A stretch of 64,000 nucleotides of DNA, from positions 4,102,001 to 4,166,000 of the forward strand of contig NC_135726.1 in the NCBI RefSeq assembly GCF_964656455.1. Reading direction: 5' to 3'. Position numbers and translations under genes: made by a program. Positions 46,458-57,924 of this stretch are shown one piece after another (position 1 is the stretch's first letter; each line of letters begins with the position of its first letter). This DNA is from Halichoerus grypus. Lineage: Eukaryota; Chordata; Mammalia; Carnivora; Phocidae. Below the pieces are notes generated by a model. That model made no database searches. It worked only from the letters and a program-made list of their open reading frames with translations, and was not told the DNA's origin.

Positions 46458-47446
46458 CTGGAAAAGAAAAAAAAAAAGTCACTGATCACATAAAATATAC
46501 AATTTATATACTTTCAGGGAAAATGCCACATATTACGCCAATCCTATGAAATATGTAGGCCAGAAGCCCCACGACCCTTTCTTAATTAAACAAATCAAGG
46601 GTCTGCAAAATGGAGATTTCCAATTACAAACAAGAAAATACTACTTAGCCTTTTCCATAAATTGTCAGAGAACACTGAAATCGATAAAGCTTATTTTGAA
46701 ACTGGCCAACTGTGTACACCAAATGTGTACGCAGAGTCCTGCCTGAAGAACTTTCTGGCGCACAGACACCGCGAGGTGTCCCATTTCCCGTTCCGCTGAC
46801 TCATTCACTACCTCCATCTCAGTGCTCTCGGCCCCACGCACTACTGGAAAGCAGAAAACGTGCTGCACATGGGAAGATAGAGTAATCCAAAAAGAGAAAA
46901 ATGTTAATGATCCTGATGAACGATCTTTAAGATATGTATGTACCTTTTTATCCCGAAATTTCATTTAAACATGATGTATAGATAAACATATTATTGAACA
47001 GACAAAGTCTAGTTGTAAACCCTCACTTCCCAGAATTCTGAATATTGACTTTCTGGAAAAACAACTGGTTCAACTGCATGGAAGCAAGTTTGGCAAGTGC
47101 CTAGCAGTTCATATTCTCCCTGGAGCTTTAAAAACTAAGTCATTGACAAGAATCAGTATGACTAGATTTCTACAGCAAAGAACCGCTCACTAAATTATTC
47201 ATTCATCTAATCAATAATTATTTAGAGCCTACTAATGCCATGCACCATGATCAGTACTGGGGATAAAAATGGAAAGCAGAGTTGTGGCTCCTCTGCTCAA
47301 ATGGGACTGAGTAACCTGCAGGGAAATGTACAAGCATGTGATTCAAAAATAACCAGTAACTACATATTACATATTTGGATAATGCCTATTATTATCGTAA
47401 ATGTGAATAAATGACAACTCTCACAGCCTATTAGTAAGATTGCACC

Positions 47447-47638
47447 AGGGACTGCCTGGGTGGTACAGTCAGTTATGTGGCCGACTCCTGATTTCAGCTC
47501 AGGTCATGATCTCAGGGTCCTAGGATCGAGCCCCAGGTTGGGCTCCCAGCTCAGCGGGGAGTCACTTGGGATTCTCCCTCTCCCCCTCTGTGTGCACACT
47601 CTCTCTCTCTCTCAAATAAATCTTTAAAAAAAAAAAAT
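47447..47638 (+). mobile_element. CAN-SINE (older)
   Basis: Head GACTGCCTGGGTGGTACAGTC, TAGGATCGAGCCCC in the body, tail CTCTCAAATAAATC plus poly(A). Confidence 0.9.
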
Positions 47639-47654
47639 TCACTGATATTTCTTT

Positions 47655-47868
47655 TAAGTTTTTTTTATTTACTTATTAATTTTATAGAGAGTGTGCAAGT
47701 GTGAGCAGGGGGAGGAGCAGAAGGGGAGGGGAGAGAGGGGAGAGAATCTCAAGCAGACTCCCCGATGAACACAGAGCCCTACGGGGGTTTGATCTCAGGA
47801 CCCTGAGATCATAACCTAAGCCTAAACCAAGAGTCAGACACTCAATGACTCAGCTGCCCAGGTGCCCC
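47655..47868 (-). mobile_element. CAN-SINE (older)
   Basis: Left TTTTTTTTATTTACTTATTAATTTTATAGAGAG, right CAGCTGCCCAGGTGCCCC. It lies head-out, tail to tail with the preceding SINE and about 17 nt away. Confidence 0.9.
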
Positions 47869-48309
47869 AACACACGAATATTTCAAGGGAAAATACTGCT
47901 GGAGGGCTCTTTGGCAATAGCTAGCAACACTGCAAATATGTATTAAAAACAGGAACACCATCACATAATACTCATATATACTCGTAAAAATCCACAAGGA
48001 AACTGTCCATTGATAGTAACGGTGAAAATAAGCAGAGTCCCAAAACAATTTAGAAATCGTATGCAATACTTTCACTGTGAACTCAGACCCTCTTATCATT
48101 TCCAACACCAGGGAACAAAGCCTGTATTAAGTGTGGTCAGTGTAATAGCAAGCTACGGAAGGGACGGTATCCTTCAGTGAAAGGGAAGCGGAAGGAAGGG
48201 TGGGGTGAAGAAACGACATGGCTGACCCGCCTTCCTTTACAGCCCCGCTGCAGAGATCTCGAAGTCTACATACACAACTTCAAAATTCACTCAGCAGGAA
48301 AGGAAAAGA

Positions 48310-48860
48310 CAAGCCATAAACTGGGAGAAAATATTCCCAACAATACCAAATGCTGACGAGGATAAGGAAGGACGGAAACTTTCTGCATGGCTGACACAGA
48401 TGCAGAACGGTACAGCCGCTTTGGGAAAGAGTTTGGCAGTTTACTACCAAGTTATCCCACACCCACTCACTCACCCAAGAGAAAGAAAGACCTATGTCCA
48501 TGAAAAAACCTGTATGCTGATGTTTACAGCAGCTCTATTCATAATCACTAAAAACAACCCAAATGTCCATCAAGAGGTGAATGTGGTACATCTATAAAAA
48601 GAAATGCTACTCAACGGCTCTCAAAAGCGTCACGCTAAGGGAAAGAAGTCCGACTATAAAAAGCTACATGTGGTATAGTTACATTTATGTAACATTCTAT
48701 AGCAAAACCATAAGGACAGAAAACAGATCAGTGGCTGTCAAAGGCTGGGGAAGGGCTGATCAAAAAGAGGCACAAGAAAACTTTTCAGGGTGATGAAATA
48801 TTCACAGGGGAAGCCTGTTGGAAAAACAGTAACCATCTTAATTGCCAAGGAAACACACAA
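48310..48860 (+). mobile_element. LINE-1 ORF2 end and 3' UTR fragment (decayed)
   Basis: GTTTACAGCAGCTCTATTCATAATCACTAAAAACAACCCAAATGTCCATCAAG is the characteristic L1 ORF2 3' region. It is followed by ATGTGGTATAGTTACATTTATG and GGCTGTCAAAGGCTGGGGAAGGG from the L1 3' UTR. Confidence 0.85.
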
Positions 48861-49059
48861 CCCGCTAAAACACTAATGATTTCAGTCCCCATACAGGAAT
48901 GGACATGGGAGGACAATGAATGAAGAGAATTACTCTTAAAAATGAGTCAACGCAGCAAAGACAGGAAAAAGAAGAGAAAGCAAAGAAATTCTAATCTGTA
49001 TCCTTCCAGAAATTCTGGCCGATGAAATAAACCCAGATAGCCATGACAAAGGAGCTAGG

Positions 49060-49165
49060 AGGGGCACCTGGCTGGCTCAGTCGGAAGAGCATGCTACTCT
49101 TGATCTCAGGGTTGTGAGTTTGAGCTGTGTTGGGCATAGAGCCTACTTATTTAAAAAAGGGTGGG
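49060..49165 (+). mobile_element. Short CAN-SINE (tRNA-derived part only)
   Basis: GGGGCACCTGGCTGGCTCAG through GTTGTGAGTTTGAGC to GAGCCTACTTATTTAAAAAAGG, with no CT-rich body. This is a shorter CAN-SINE subtype than the others. Confidence 0.85.
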
Positions 49166-50064
49166 GGAGAGTGTTATCAGAGAACAAGGAAGTGTTCGTG
49201 CACATCAGAAAGTTATTCAATTTAAATTACTAAATTTAAAAACTCAGCAGAAGGTCTTAACAGCAGACTCAACAAAACTATAAAGCAATGAAGCAATGTT
49301 TTTAAATTTCCAAGAAAAAAAAAGGTATTACCTCTGTAGAATTCTTACGCATTTTGTTTGTTTTCATAGAACTCTATTCTACAGTTAAGATTACTCCTCA
49401 AATACAAAAGAGAAATAATTCTCTGACATCCACACACCTTTCTGTTGGGGGATGGGTGCTTAAGAATTCCAGAAAATGAATTCAAGAGATACAAGAGTTG
49501 TAAACAAAGAAGCAGGACCCAAGAAACTGCTGATACTGCAGCTGTGAAGTCCAATGCAGATAGTAAGAGTCATGAAACTGGATTCCTGGTGCTTAACTTA
49601 ATATAAATAGTAAAAACATCCATTTTATCTTCTCTTACAAAGAAGGACCCCTATTTTATTTCAGAATGTGAAGAAGACATATAAGGATGAGAACTGGAAG
49701 GTTCGACAGGATCATTAGGGTATTTTCTTGAGGCATATTTTCTTCCTGGGTCTGAAAATAAAAACAAAACGCTCAATTAAATGACACTTCTAAGTACACA
49801 TTCTTATTTCGGTTCACATACAATCTAAAGTCTTAAAAATAGAAATATGGGTAGCGCAGTAAGAGAACTAAAATTCTGGACTATTTAATAATACCGTGTC
49901 AATAAAGAGGACGCGCAACTCCCAGTATGACCTGTGAGCGCCATGTCCCCGCACCAGGCGGCTGGGAGCAGCCTCACCGCCAACCACGGCAATGCTCAGA
50001 AAGGTTCCAAGGAAAAACGTTCTGTTACTTTCAGTCTTACTGTTTTTACTGCTTTATTCATTAT

Positions 50065-50083
50065 TTATTTATTTTAGGAGAGG

Positions 50084-50119
<36 letters not shown>

Positions 50120-50128
50120 GAGAGAGAC

Positions 50129-50159
<31 letters not shown>

Positions 50160-50283
50160 GAGAGTCCCAAGCAGGCTCCATGCCCACCGCAGAGCCCAAT
50201 ACAGGGCTCGATCTCATGACCCCAAGATCATGACCTGAGCTGAAATCAGGAGTTAGATGCTCAACCAACTGAGCCACCCAGTG
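50065..50283 (-). mobile_element. CAN-SINE with expanded GA-rich body
   Basis: TTATTTATTTATTTTAGGAGAGG at the left, then about 80 nt of (GAGACA/GA)n, and GAGCCACCCAGTGGC at the right end, where the final GCGCCCC is missing or altered. Confidence 0.85.
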
Positions 50284-50312
50284 GCTTTCTTTATTTTTAA
50301 AGTATTATTTGA

Positions 50313-50513
50313 GGATGCCGGCACTTGGGTGGCTCAGAGGGTGAAGCATCTGCCTTCGGCTGGGGTCATGGCCTCAGGGTCCTAGGACAGAGACCCTGCA
50401 TCGGGCTCCCTGCTCTGTGGGGAGTCTGCTTCTCCCTCTCTCTCTCTGCTTGCTCTCTCTCTTTCGTTCTCTCGAGTAAATAAATACAATCTTTAAAAAA
50501 AATTTTTTTAAAT
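50313..50513 (+). mobile_element. CAN-SINE
   Basis: Head CACTTGGGTGGCTCAG, tail GTAAATAAATACAATCTTTAAAAAAAA. Target duplication AAAGTATTATTTGA at 50299-50312 and 50514-50527. Confidence 0.92.
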
Positions 50514-50537
50514 AAAGTATTATTTGAATAATTTTCA

Positions 50538-50730
50538 GGCTGCCCGTGTGGCTCAGTCGGTTAAGCATCTGCCTTAGGCTCAGGTCATGATCCCAAGGTC
50601 CTGGGATCGTGAGTTCCGAGTCAGGCTCCTTGCTCAGCAGGGAAGCCTGCTTCTCCCTCTGCCTGTCACACCCCCTGCTCTCTCTCTGACAAATGGATAA
50701 ATAAAATCTTCAGGAAAAAAAAAAAGAAAG
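50538..50730 (+). mobile_element. CAN-SINE
   Basis: GGCTGCCCGTGTGGCTCAGTCGG head, CT-rich body, AAATGGATAAATAAAATCTTC and poly(A). Confidence 0.92.
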
Positions 50731-50765
50731 AAAACTTTCCCATAGATTTTAAATGTGTTTTTATT

Positions 50766-50941
50766 TTTTTAAGATGTATTTTATATAGAGTGCAGGAGGA
50801 GGGGAAGAGAGAATCCTCAAGCAGACACCCCACTGAGCAAGAAAAGCCCATCGCAGGGCTCGATCCTAGGACCCTGAGATCATGACCTGAGCTGAAATCA
50901 AGAGTCAGATGCTCAACCAACGGAGCCACCCAGACGCCCCC
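50766..50941 (-). mobile_element. CAN-SINE
   Basis: Left TTTTTAAGATGTATTTTATATAGAG, right GAGCCACCCAGACGCCCC. A perfect 16-bp target duplication TAAATGTGTTTTTATT lies at 50750-50765 and 50942-50957. Confidence 0.95.
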
Positions 50942-52247
50942 TAAATGTGTTTTTATTACAACTTCATGCCAATCATTTCTCTACCAGATGCATGCCCTCA
51001 ATCTGATCACAAATCTAACCGGAGAAAAATGTGGAAGAGCTTGCTGTACAGGTGGGGAGAAAATCTCCGAAGAGAACACTGCGGCTATAAAAGGGAAGAA
51101 AAGCCGGAGCCCGAGGGAAAGCCAAGTGGAGGCAGTGCAACCATACCAGATTCCTAGTGTGTCTCTCGTCAGAAGTCTTACTTCTGAACCATATAAATAA
51201 CCTACCTATTCAAAAAATTACTTCAGAAATCACTATACCACTATTTAAAGATACCCATTTTGCAGAGAAATTACAAGCCAGCACCTCAATTTGGGCCTGT
51301 GTTCGTTTCAAGACCTCACTGACAACAGATTAGGACTTGATGAAAACATTTAATCTAAAAAAGCCGTCGTAAGCAACTGCTAACTATCAACTATGCAACA
51401 CTAAAATATCACTTAGCACTCAACAAATGGCTAGCTGGGCCTGCGGTTACCGCAATGGGATCTCCTGAACGCCAGCTCGCACGCGTCAACAAACAAGGCC
51501 ATCAAAGGACCCGTGAATCACATCCTCCAGCCACAATCAGACCGATTTTCAACCCTTCAAATGCACGAGTCTTTGAAAGTGAGCGGCTACACCTCCACAG
51601 TATCAGTGGTCGTTTCAGCTGTGTGACCAAGATGACGGAGGGGACTGCTGGGAAGTCGGCGCCAAAGGACGGCGGGGCTTGTGCAAGGTGCTCACCTCCC
51701 CGGGGAGCTCGGTTAGGATTTGCTTCCTACAGAATGAGCATTCCCCTTATGTTCATGGCAGAGAAACGACCCAGATCTTCTTCCTATGTGTCTGTACGTA
51801 CATACTGCTTATGCAAATGCAATGGAGGAACAGTGCAGGAGGGAGCTCAGTCTCACAGATCAGCACAGCTCAAGCCCCTGGGCTCTCAGGCAAGGGAAAG
51901 CTTCCTGAAAGCCAATTCCCACCCTCCGCAGTGCATGCAACAAAACAGACAATTCTTTCTTTCTAGGCACGGTAACGAATGCCTCTTTGGTAACCATTCA
52001 AATGTTCACTTGGAACGATTTAACAAAATATCCCATAAAAATTCTGAGGCTATGACATCATTTCAGTGTTTAAAAAAATCATCTACATCATTCAAAACCG
52101 ACTACAGGAAGCATTACCACAAATAAGCATTTATTATCCACACTGTTCCAGAAAGGCAAATAGGAGAGTTGCTTATAAAATAAAAGTTCAAATTAAAAAA
52201 ACATAAATTCAATGGGAGAGAAAAAAATGTATATTTTTAATATCCTG

Positions 52248-52474
52248 GGGCTCCTGGGTGGCTCAGTCATTAGGCGTCTGCCTTCGGCTCAGGTCATGAT
52301 CCCGGGGTCCTGGGATCGAGCCCCGCACTGGGGTCCTGGGATCGAGCCCCGCATCGGGCTCCCTGCTCCGCAGGAAGCCTGCTTCTCCCTCTCCCACTCC
52401 CCCTGCTTGTGTTCCCTCTCTCGCTGTCTCTGTCAAATAAATAAATAAAATCTTTAAAAAAAATTTTTTTTTTA
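52248..52474 (+). mobile_element. CAN-SINE with internal 26-bp tandem duplication
   Basis: Consensus-like head and tail. A unit beginning GGGGTCCTGGGATCGAGCC is present twice, at 52304-52329 and 52330-52355, and covers the tRNA T-arm equivalent. Target duplication AATATCCTG at 52239-52247 and 52475-52483. Confidence 0.93.
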
Positions 52475-52608
52475 AATATCCTGATAAAAACTACAAAGAC
52501 AAAGGCCAAATATTTATTCAAGAGCAAATCCCAGTGCATGGACATAGAATATGCTGCCCTGCATCCTGCTGACAAGTATTTAGCTAAATATGCTTTACTT
52601 TATTTACG

Positions 52609-52653
52609 ATAAAGTAAAATAAAGGTCAATGCTTGCATAAAAAGTATAATTTC
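52609..52653 (+). repeat. 45-bp perfect direct repeat, copy 1
   Basis: Starts ATAAAGTAAAATAAAGGTCA and ends AAGTATAATTTC; identical to 55819-55863. Its left edge is part of a 10-bp palindrome (TTTACTTTAT ... ATAAAGTAAA, 52594-52618). Confidence 0.97.
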
Positions 52654-52879
52654 ACCAAAGGCTGAAGCCACACAGTGTTATGACACTGAAGCGTCTGTCA
52701 CAGAAGTTCAGGACAGCCAATTGCCACTACGCATTTAGGTTCTACCACCTTCTTCTCCAAAAGCCTGCTTAATTTTCACTCGCAAATTATTCTAGGTGTT
52801 TGGCAAAATGAAGAATGTGACCAAACAGAGAGGGGCAGGATTATGTTCTTCAAAAAAGTCAGTTACGAAAGACTGTAGA

Positions 52880-53345
52880 AACGTCCCGGATGACAAGCTA
52901 AAGAGACACGACAAGTAAACGCAGCGCCTGACCCCAGACTGGATCCCGTCCTGGAGGGAAATGCTATATAGGAGATTATTAGGTCAATTGACAAAATTAG
53001 AATATGGACAGTAGGTTATAAAAAGTACTGCACCAGTGTAGATTTACGAAAGTGGTAACTGACTTACTGTGGTTATGTAAGAGAATATTCCTATTCTTAG
53101 GAAATACATTCAAGCATATGGGGGTAAAAGATCATGGTGCACAATCTCTCAAATCTTAGAGGGTGGAGGAAAAAGTATGTGTCCACGTGTGTGTGCAAAG
53201 TTTGGGAATATGTGTGTATGCAAAGAGAGAACTCAAGCATACACCAATGATTAAGCAAAGGGGGTTAAATCTTAACTGGTCAATCTGGGTAAAGGAGTAA
53301 ATGGGGGTTCTTCATACTATTTTTATTTTTGCAAATTCTGTAAAT
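52880..53345 (+). mobile_element. LINE-1-like 3' UTR fragment (decayed)
   Basis: CCCCAGACTGGATCCCGTCCTGGA, GGTTATGTAAGAGAATATTCCTATTCTTAGGAAATACA, GGGTAAAAGATCATGGTGCAC and TCTGGGTAAAGGAGTAAATGGGGGTTCTTC appear in the order of an old L1 3' end. Subfamily not assigned. Confidence 0.65.
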
Positions 53346-53362
53346 TTGAAATGAAGAAATGT

Positions 53363-53567
53363 TGGGACACCTGGGTGGTTCAGATGGTTAAGCATCTGCC
53401 TTCGGCTCAGGTCATGATCCCAGGGTACTGGGATCAAGCCCCACATCAGGCTCTGTGCTCCGCAGGGAGCCCGCTTCTCCCTCTCCCTCTGCCTGCCTGC
53501 CTGCCTACTTGTGATCTCTCTCTCTGTCAAATAAATAAATAAAATCTTTAAAAAATAAAAATAAAAA
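53363..53567 (+). mobile_element. CAN-SINE
   Basis: Head GACACCTGGGTGGTTCAG, (CTGC)n in the body, tail AAATAAATAAATAAAATC. Perfect 15-bp target duplication GAAATGAAGAAATGT at 53348-53362 and 53568-53582. Confidence 0.95.
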
Positions 53568-54745
53568 GAAATGAAGAAATGTATTTTTTTTAAAAGCCAA
53601 AGCAGAAAATACTCAGTTGTGAGCAAAACCCTTACCCTCTCTTTATGTGAGTGTGAGACATTCTCCTTCCTCTGGAGGATTATTAATAAATGTATTTTAA
53701 AGTCTTTTTAGGGAAAAAATACTATAGGAGTCTGGGTTTAAAAAGATAAAAATGATTCTGCCTGATTTCACAGGATTTATAATTTAGTGGGGAAGAAAAT
53801 GCCAGTGACCTCATGAATTAGTTTTGTCCTATAAGAGCACAGAAAGATAAAACAGGACAACTGAGTCTGCGTGGGAGAAGAAACAGTAGGAACAAGTGCA
53901 TTCTTTCTTGCATTTCCAAAGCCCGGTGCAGGGCCCAGCACAGACAGATGCTCACTCAGTCCACGAGTTCAGTGAGGATAAAAGAAGGTGCCTAGAGTCC
54001 CTCTGTCGGTCCAACTGCATTACAAAAATGTTTATATTGTCCTTTATAGTTTCACTCTTCTAATAGTTGTAGCAAATACTGTCTAAGGCAAAGCTGGAAA
54101 CTCCCTCTAGGTTTTAAGCAACCCCCACCAGAGTTGGCTGAATAACGGAGTCACGAGGAGAAACAAGAAAGCAAAATGGAATTCTCCCTTCCCAGCAGCC
54201 ATGATGCCCAGAGGAAAGGCATGAGGTCAGGGGGCATGCCCCAAGGGCTTTCAGCCTCTCCATACCCCTCTTAGGGAGGCAAGCCAGTGAGGTGCAGAGG
54301 CTCTTGCCCACCACCAGGGACACAGCTGACTTCCCCTCACTTCCAACTACCTTCAGCTCAGGCTTTCAGAACTCCCAATGTTTGCATGTTTGATTATTTT
54401 CTGATCCTAGAGAGGATATGATAAAAATAGATCTAAGAAGTGCTTCAGGAAAAGGGGGCGAGCCCACAACACAGGACGGAGACAAGACACCGTTCTGGAA
54501 CGCAGCCCCTGGACGTGGCTGCTCTGGATCTCGTTTTCCGGAGACCCGAGGCCACGGCCCTTTAGAGGGTCTGGCTTTGTAAACCCCAGGGAAGGGGCTG
54601 GGCAAACATGGAAATACCGCGTTCGTGCTATAGGAAAAGCCATGGTGCCATCTCCACGCAGGGAAGGTTCCCCGCCGCACGGCCAGCTCTGCACAGATCT
54701 GTGGCAGCGCAGACGGGAGAAACGGGGCGCATGCACTCCAGCGCA

Positions 54746-54759
54746 GCGCTAGGGGGCGC
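54746..54759 (+). promoter_or_regulatory. CTCF-like motif in a CpG-rich patch
   Basis: GCGCTAGGGGGCGC fits the CTCF core at 12 of 14 positions and contains two or more CpGs. It sits at the edge of a CpG-rich stretch, 54450-54790, in otherwise CpG-poor intron 1. Confidence 0.4.
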
Positions 54760-55279
54760 GGGAGCACAGCACACCGTGCCTCCAGTCCAACTTTGTAAAC
54801 CTCCCCTCTAAAAGCACCAATACATATGCAGGGCACCACCAAAGCTTGTTCTCTGCCTTCAAAAGGACTAGTGGAAATAGGGGATCAGCGTCTGTGGGAA
54901 AAAATGAAGATACAAGGCAGTGCTCCATGAACGCGCGGCTGCATGCCCACTGTCCCTCAGCCTCCCCAAGCAGGCAGGCAACCTCCGGCGTCCAGGCCTA
55001 AGTCAAGCCTCGCAGGATGGAAGGACAGAAGCAGGCACCACCAACAAGACGCAGAGAGGCACAAAGTCTCCTTCTCCCTCATTTCCCAACCCAAGAAAGC
55101 TGAATTTGGGAGAGAAGATGAAACTAACAAACTGTTCCGAGGGAGAGGTTAAGTCTTAATTTCATCTCTAACATGAAGGTGTGCTGCACTAGGTGGCCTC
55201 CAGAGCTCTCCCAAGTATCTCCTGGCTCCAAAAGTATCTCCTGGATCTAACAAGGACAAAGAAGCAGGGGTCTGTAAAT

Positions 55280-55582
55280 GTCCTCAGGCGAATCCATGCT
55301 ACCACATGGATGAAGCCTGAAAACATCACACTGATTAAAATAAGTCACACATGACAGGACCACAAGTTGTAGCATTCCATTCATATGAAATGTCTAGCAG
55401 AGGCAAATTTCTAGAGACAGAAAGTAAACTGTGGTTGTCGGGGGTTCACGGAAAGGGGAAATGGGAAGTCACTGCTAATGGATATGGGGTTTCTTTTTGG
55501 AGTGACGAAATGTTCTAAAATTGACTGTGGTGGTGGTTACACAACTCTGTGAACACACTAAAAACCACTAAAATGTATTCTT
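55280..55582 (+). mobile_element. LINE-1 3' UTR fragment, left part
   Basis: CATGCTACCACATGGATGAAGCCTGAAAACATCAC, AGACAGAAAGTAAACTGTGGTTGTCGGGG and GGTGGTGGTTACACAACTCTGTGAACACAC are canonical L1 3' UTR phrases. It is interrupted by a SINE and resumes at 55764. Confidence 0.88.
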
Positions 55583-55763
55583 TTTTTTTTTTTTTTTTTT
55601 AAGATTTTTTATTTATTTATTTGAGAGAGAGAGAATGAGAGTCAGAGGGCGAAGCAGACTCCCTGCCGAGCAGGGAGCCCGATGCGGGACTCGATCCAGG
55701 GACTCCAGGATCATGACCTGAGCCGAAGGCAGTCGCCCAACCAACTGAGCCACCCAGGTGCCC
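55583..55763 (-). mobile_element. CAN-SINE nested in an L1 3' UTR
   Basis: Long T run with AAGATTTTTTATTTATTTATTTGAGAG, head GAGCCACCCAGGTGCCC. A 14-bp target duplication TAAAATGTATTCTT lies at 55569-55582 and 55764-55777. Confidence 0.95.
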
Positions 55764-55820
55764 TAAAATGTATTCTTATTAAAATGGATGAATTCTATGG
55801 TATGTGAACTATATCTCAAT
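55764..55820 (+). mobile_element. LINE-1 3' UTR fragment, right part
   Basis: AAAATGGATGAATTCTATGGTATGTGAACTATATCTCAATAAA is the L1 terminal segment. The expected poly(A) is replaced by the 45-bp repeat copy 2. Confidence 0.85.
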
Positions 55821-55863
55821 AAAGTAAAATAAAGGTCAATGCTTGCATAAAAAGTATAATTTC
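55819..55863 (+). repeat. 45-bp perfect direct repeat, copy 2
   Basis: Identical to 52609-52653 over 45 bases. It sits between the L1 end and a CAN-SINE target site. Confidence 0.97.
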
Positions 55864-55876
55864 TTTACTAAACTTT

Positions 55877-56071
55877 TTTTAAAGTTTTTCATTTATTTAT
55901 TTGAGAGAGAGAGAGAGAGCACTCGCACAAGTAGGAAGAGGAGCAGAGGAAGAGAGAGAAGCAGGTTCCCCGTTGAGCAGGGAGCCTGACGTGGGGCTCG
56001 ATCCCAGGACCCCGGGACCATGACCTGAACTGAAGGCAGACACTTAACCAACTGAGCCACCCAGGTGCCCC
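55877..56071 (-). mobile_element. CAN-SINE
   Basis: TTTAAAGTTTTTCATTTATTTATTTGAGAG left, GAGCCACCCAGGTGCCCC right. Perfect 13-bp target duplication TTTACTAAACTTT at 55864-55876 and 56072-56084. Confidence 0.95.
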
Positions 56072-57119
56072 TTTACTAAACTTTACTGATCATGCCTCCT
56101 CCTTGATGAATGCTAACTGACATCTACTGAGCACACTTTCAACTCTACAAAGTGGTGTGGGTGGTTTGGGGATACGTGGAGATGACACTGGGCAGTCGAT
56201 GCACAGCAGGAATTTCATTGATTTAACCATATGTACTGAGCACCGACTATCCACACTGAGCTGTGCTAGATTATAAGAAGAAACTGAATAAAACAGACAC
56301 AGGGCTCAGGACACCACGACATTAACAGTTTTGTCACAGCGCGAGCGGACTGCAAGTTGCGGTGCGTGTTACAAGGGGCAAAAGCAGACAAAGAGGGAGG
56401 CAGAGGAATGCTTGATCCTTAATGGACCGGGTTGGAGCAGAAGGGTCCCGAGAAGGGGACAGAATGGACAAACTGTGTTACAAAGCCACTCCTCCAGGCA
56501 GTACCCTCTTCTTACATTTCAAGCATCAAAAGAGCACAATGCAGTGTCAGTTTCATGTGGTTTGTGTATTTTATGTGACTACTAAAGTCCTATCAGAAGA
56601 TCGTCTCTCACCTTCCGAAGCGGGATCTGTAATGGGTTGGCTGTATACCCTCTGAGTGCTTTCATGGAGATTCTGAGCTAAAACTTGTCCCCACCAAATG
56701 CATTTCCAAATTAGAAAACATGATGCATCTAACAGAAATCCATTTTTTACCAACTTTCCAGTCCTATGTCTACATCAGAGTTAGTTACTTCACATAAAGG
56801 CAGTTAAATTTTAACTTGCTTTGCTCTAAACTAATACAAATAGCAAGATAAAGAGTCCACATTATACAATAACTTGCTATCTAGAATTTTTATCACATGG
56901 AAAAGACCTGATAAATTATTAGGGAGTGAATTTAGTGCATGTTATCTAGGATAGCTCTGGCAGAAGTTTAAGATTCCACCTACTTTAATTTTCATTACAA
57001 TCACCTAGGTGCTAATCTAAGAAGGAAGGTATGGAAGAGAGGCAGGAAGGAGGGAAGGAAAAAAAAAAAGAGAAGATAAGGGGAAACAGGCAGAACACCA
57101 ATAAACGAGAAACTTTAGC

Positions 57120-57330
57120 AGTAGTTGTACCTTTGCTCGGGCCCAGGGTGAATGAGAAGACAGGCTGCAGGGGGTACAAGGGGAAGTTCTGGGAGCCAGA
57201 GAAAGGGCTGACCGGTATCTTACCTGTGGAGGTAATTACACAAATGTGTGCATTTGTTAAGATTCATCATATATACTTTAAAAGGGTGAAATTCACTGCA
57301 GATATATTATGTCCCCATAAAGGTTTGTGG
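57120..57330 (+). mobile_element. LINE-1 3' UTR fragment
   Basis: GAGGTAATTACACAAATGTGTGCATTTGTTAAGATTCATC, CTTTAAAAGGGTGAAATTCACTGCAG and CCCCATAAAGG match an old L1 3' end. Confidence 0.75.
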
Positions 57331-57344
57331 TTTTGTTTTTTTTT

Positions 57345-57445
57345 TTAAGAACAGGAACCCAGTTAAATTCATCTTTGTATCGCCAGCAGTTAATGCAACA
57401 CTGGGCATATAGTAGGTGCTCAAAAAAGCCTTGCTGAACAAGTGA
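57345..57445 (+). repeat. L2-like LINE 3' end fragment
   Basis: ATCTTTGTATCGCCAGCAGTTAATGCAACACTGGGCATATAGTAGGTGCTCAAAAAAG follows the L2 tail. Confidence 0.75.
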
Positions 57446-57924
57446 ATTCAGGAAGAGGAAGATGGAGAGAAAACCCTACGGCAAATTTAAGTTCTAGGGA
57501 TAAGGAATAACAGCCTCCCCATTCTCCACATCAGGAAACTTCCCACAAGTCAGTGCCATCCAATCACCTGGACTGCTCTGACTGGTTTTTGTTCTCCTGT
57601 TTTTAAGATCAGAGATGTTCCAGCCAGAAGAACAATTTTCACTTTTAAATATAATCTTTAAATATAACCAAGACATAATCTTTAATATTTAAATATAACA
57701 TTTAAACATAATCAAGACAATCTGAATTAAGCTTTACAGAAAACTTATTAAGACCATGTATTCTGACCCAGAGGAAAATCATTCACAATTACCATGTGGT
57801 CTCCCAAACTAAAGAAAAATCAACTTTCACATTTTAAATCCAGAAGGGAAAAAAAGGGTAAAACAAACCATAGATGTGATCAAAAAGTATCAGGGCAGGT
57901 CAACCTTTTAAAAATCCAGTTTCA

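Noticed and set aside
50084..50165. (GAGACA)n array, considered as a CRISPR-like or satellite repeat
   Set aside because: It is the expanded GA-rich body of a CAN-SINE, with no spacers.
51455..52126. 223-codon open frame on the plus strand
   Set aside because: It is antisense in intron 1, has no recognisable domain, odd composition and no splice or promoter context. Chance open frame.
54366..54842. 158-codon frame on the minus strand in the CpG-rich patch, considered as USP10 exon 1
   Set aside because: It does not encode the expected USP10 N-terminus (MALHSPQ) before a donor. The GC-rich patch alone explains the lack of stops.
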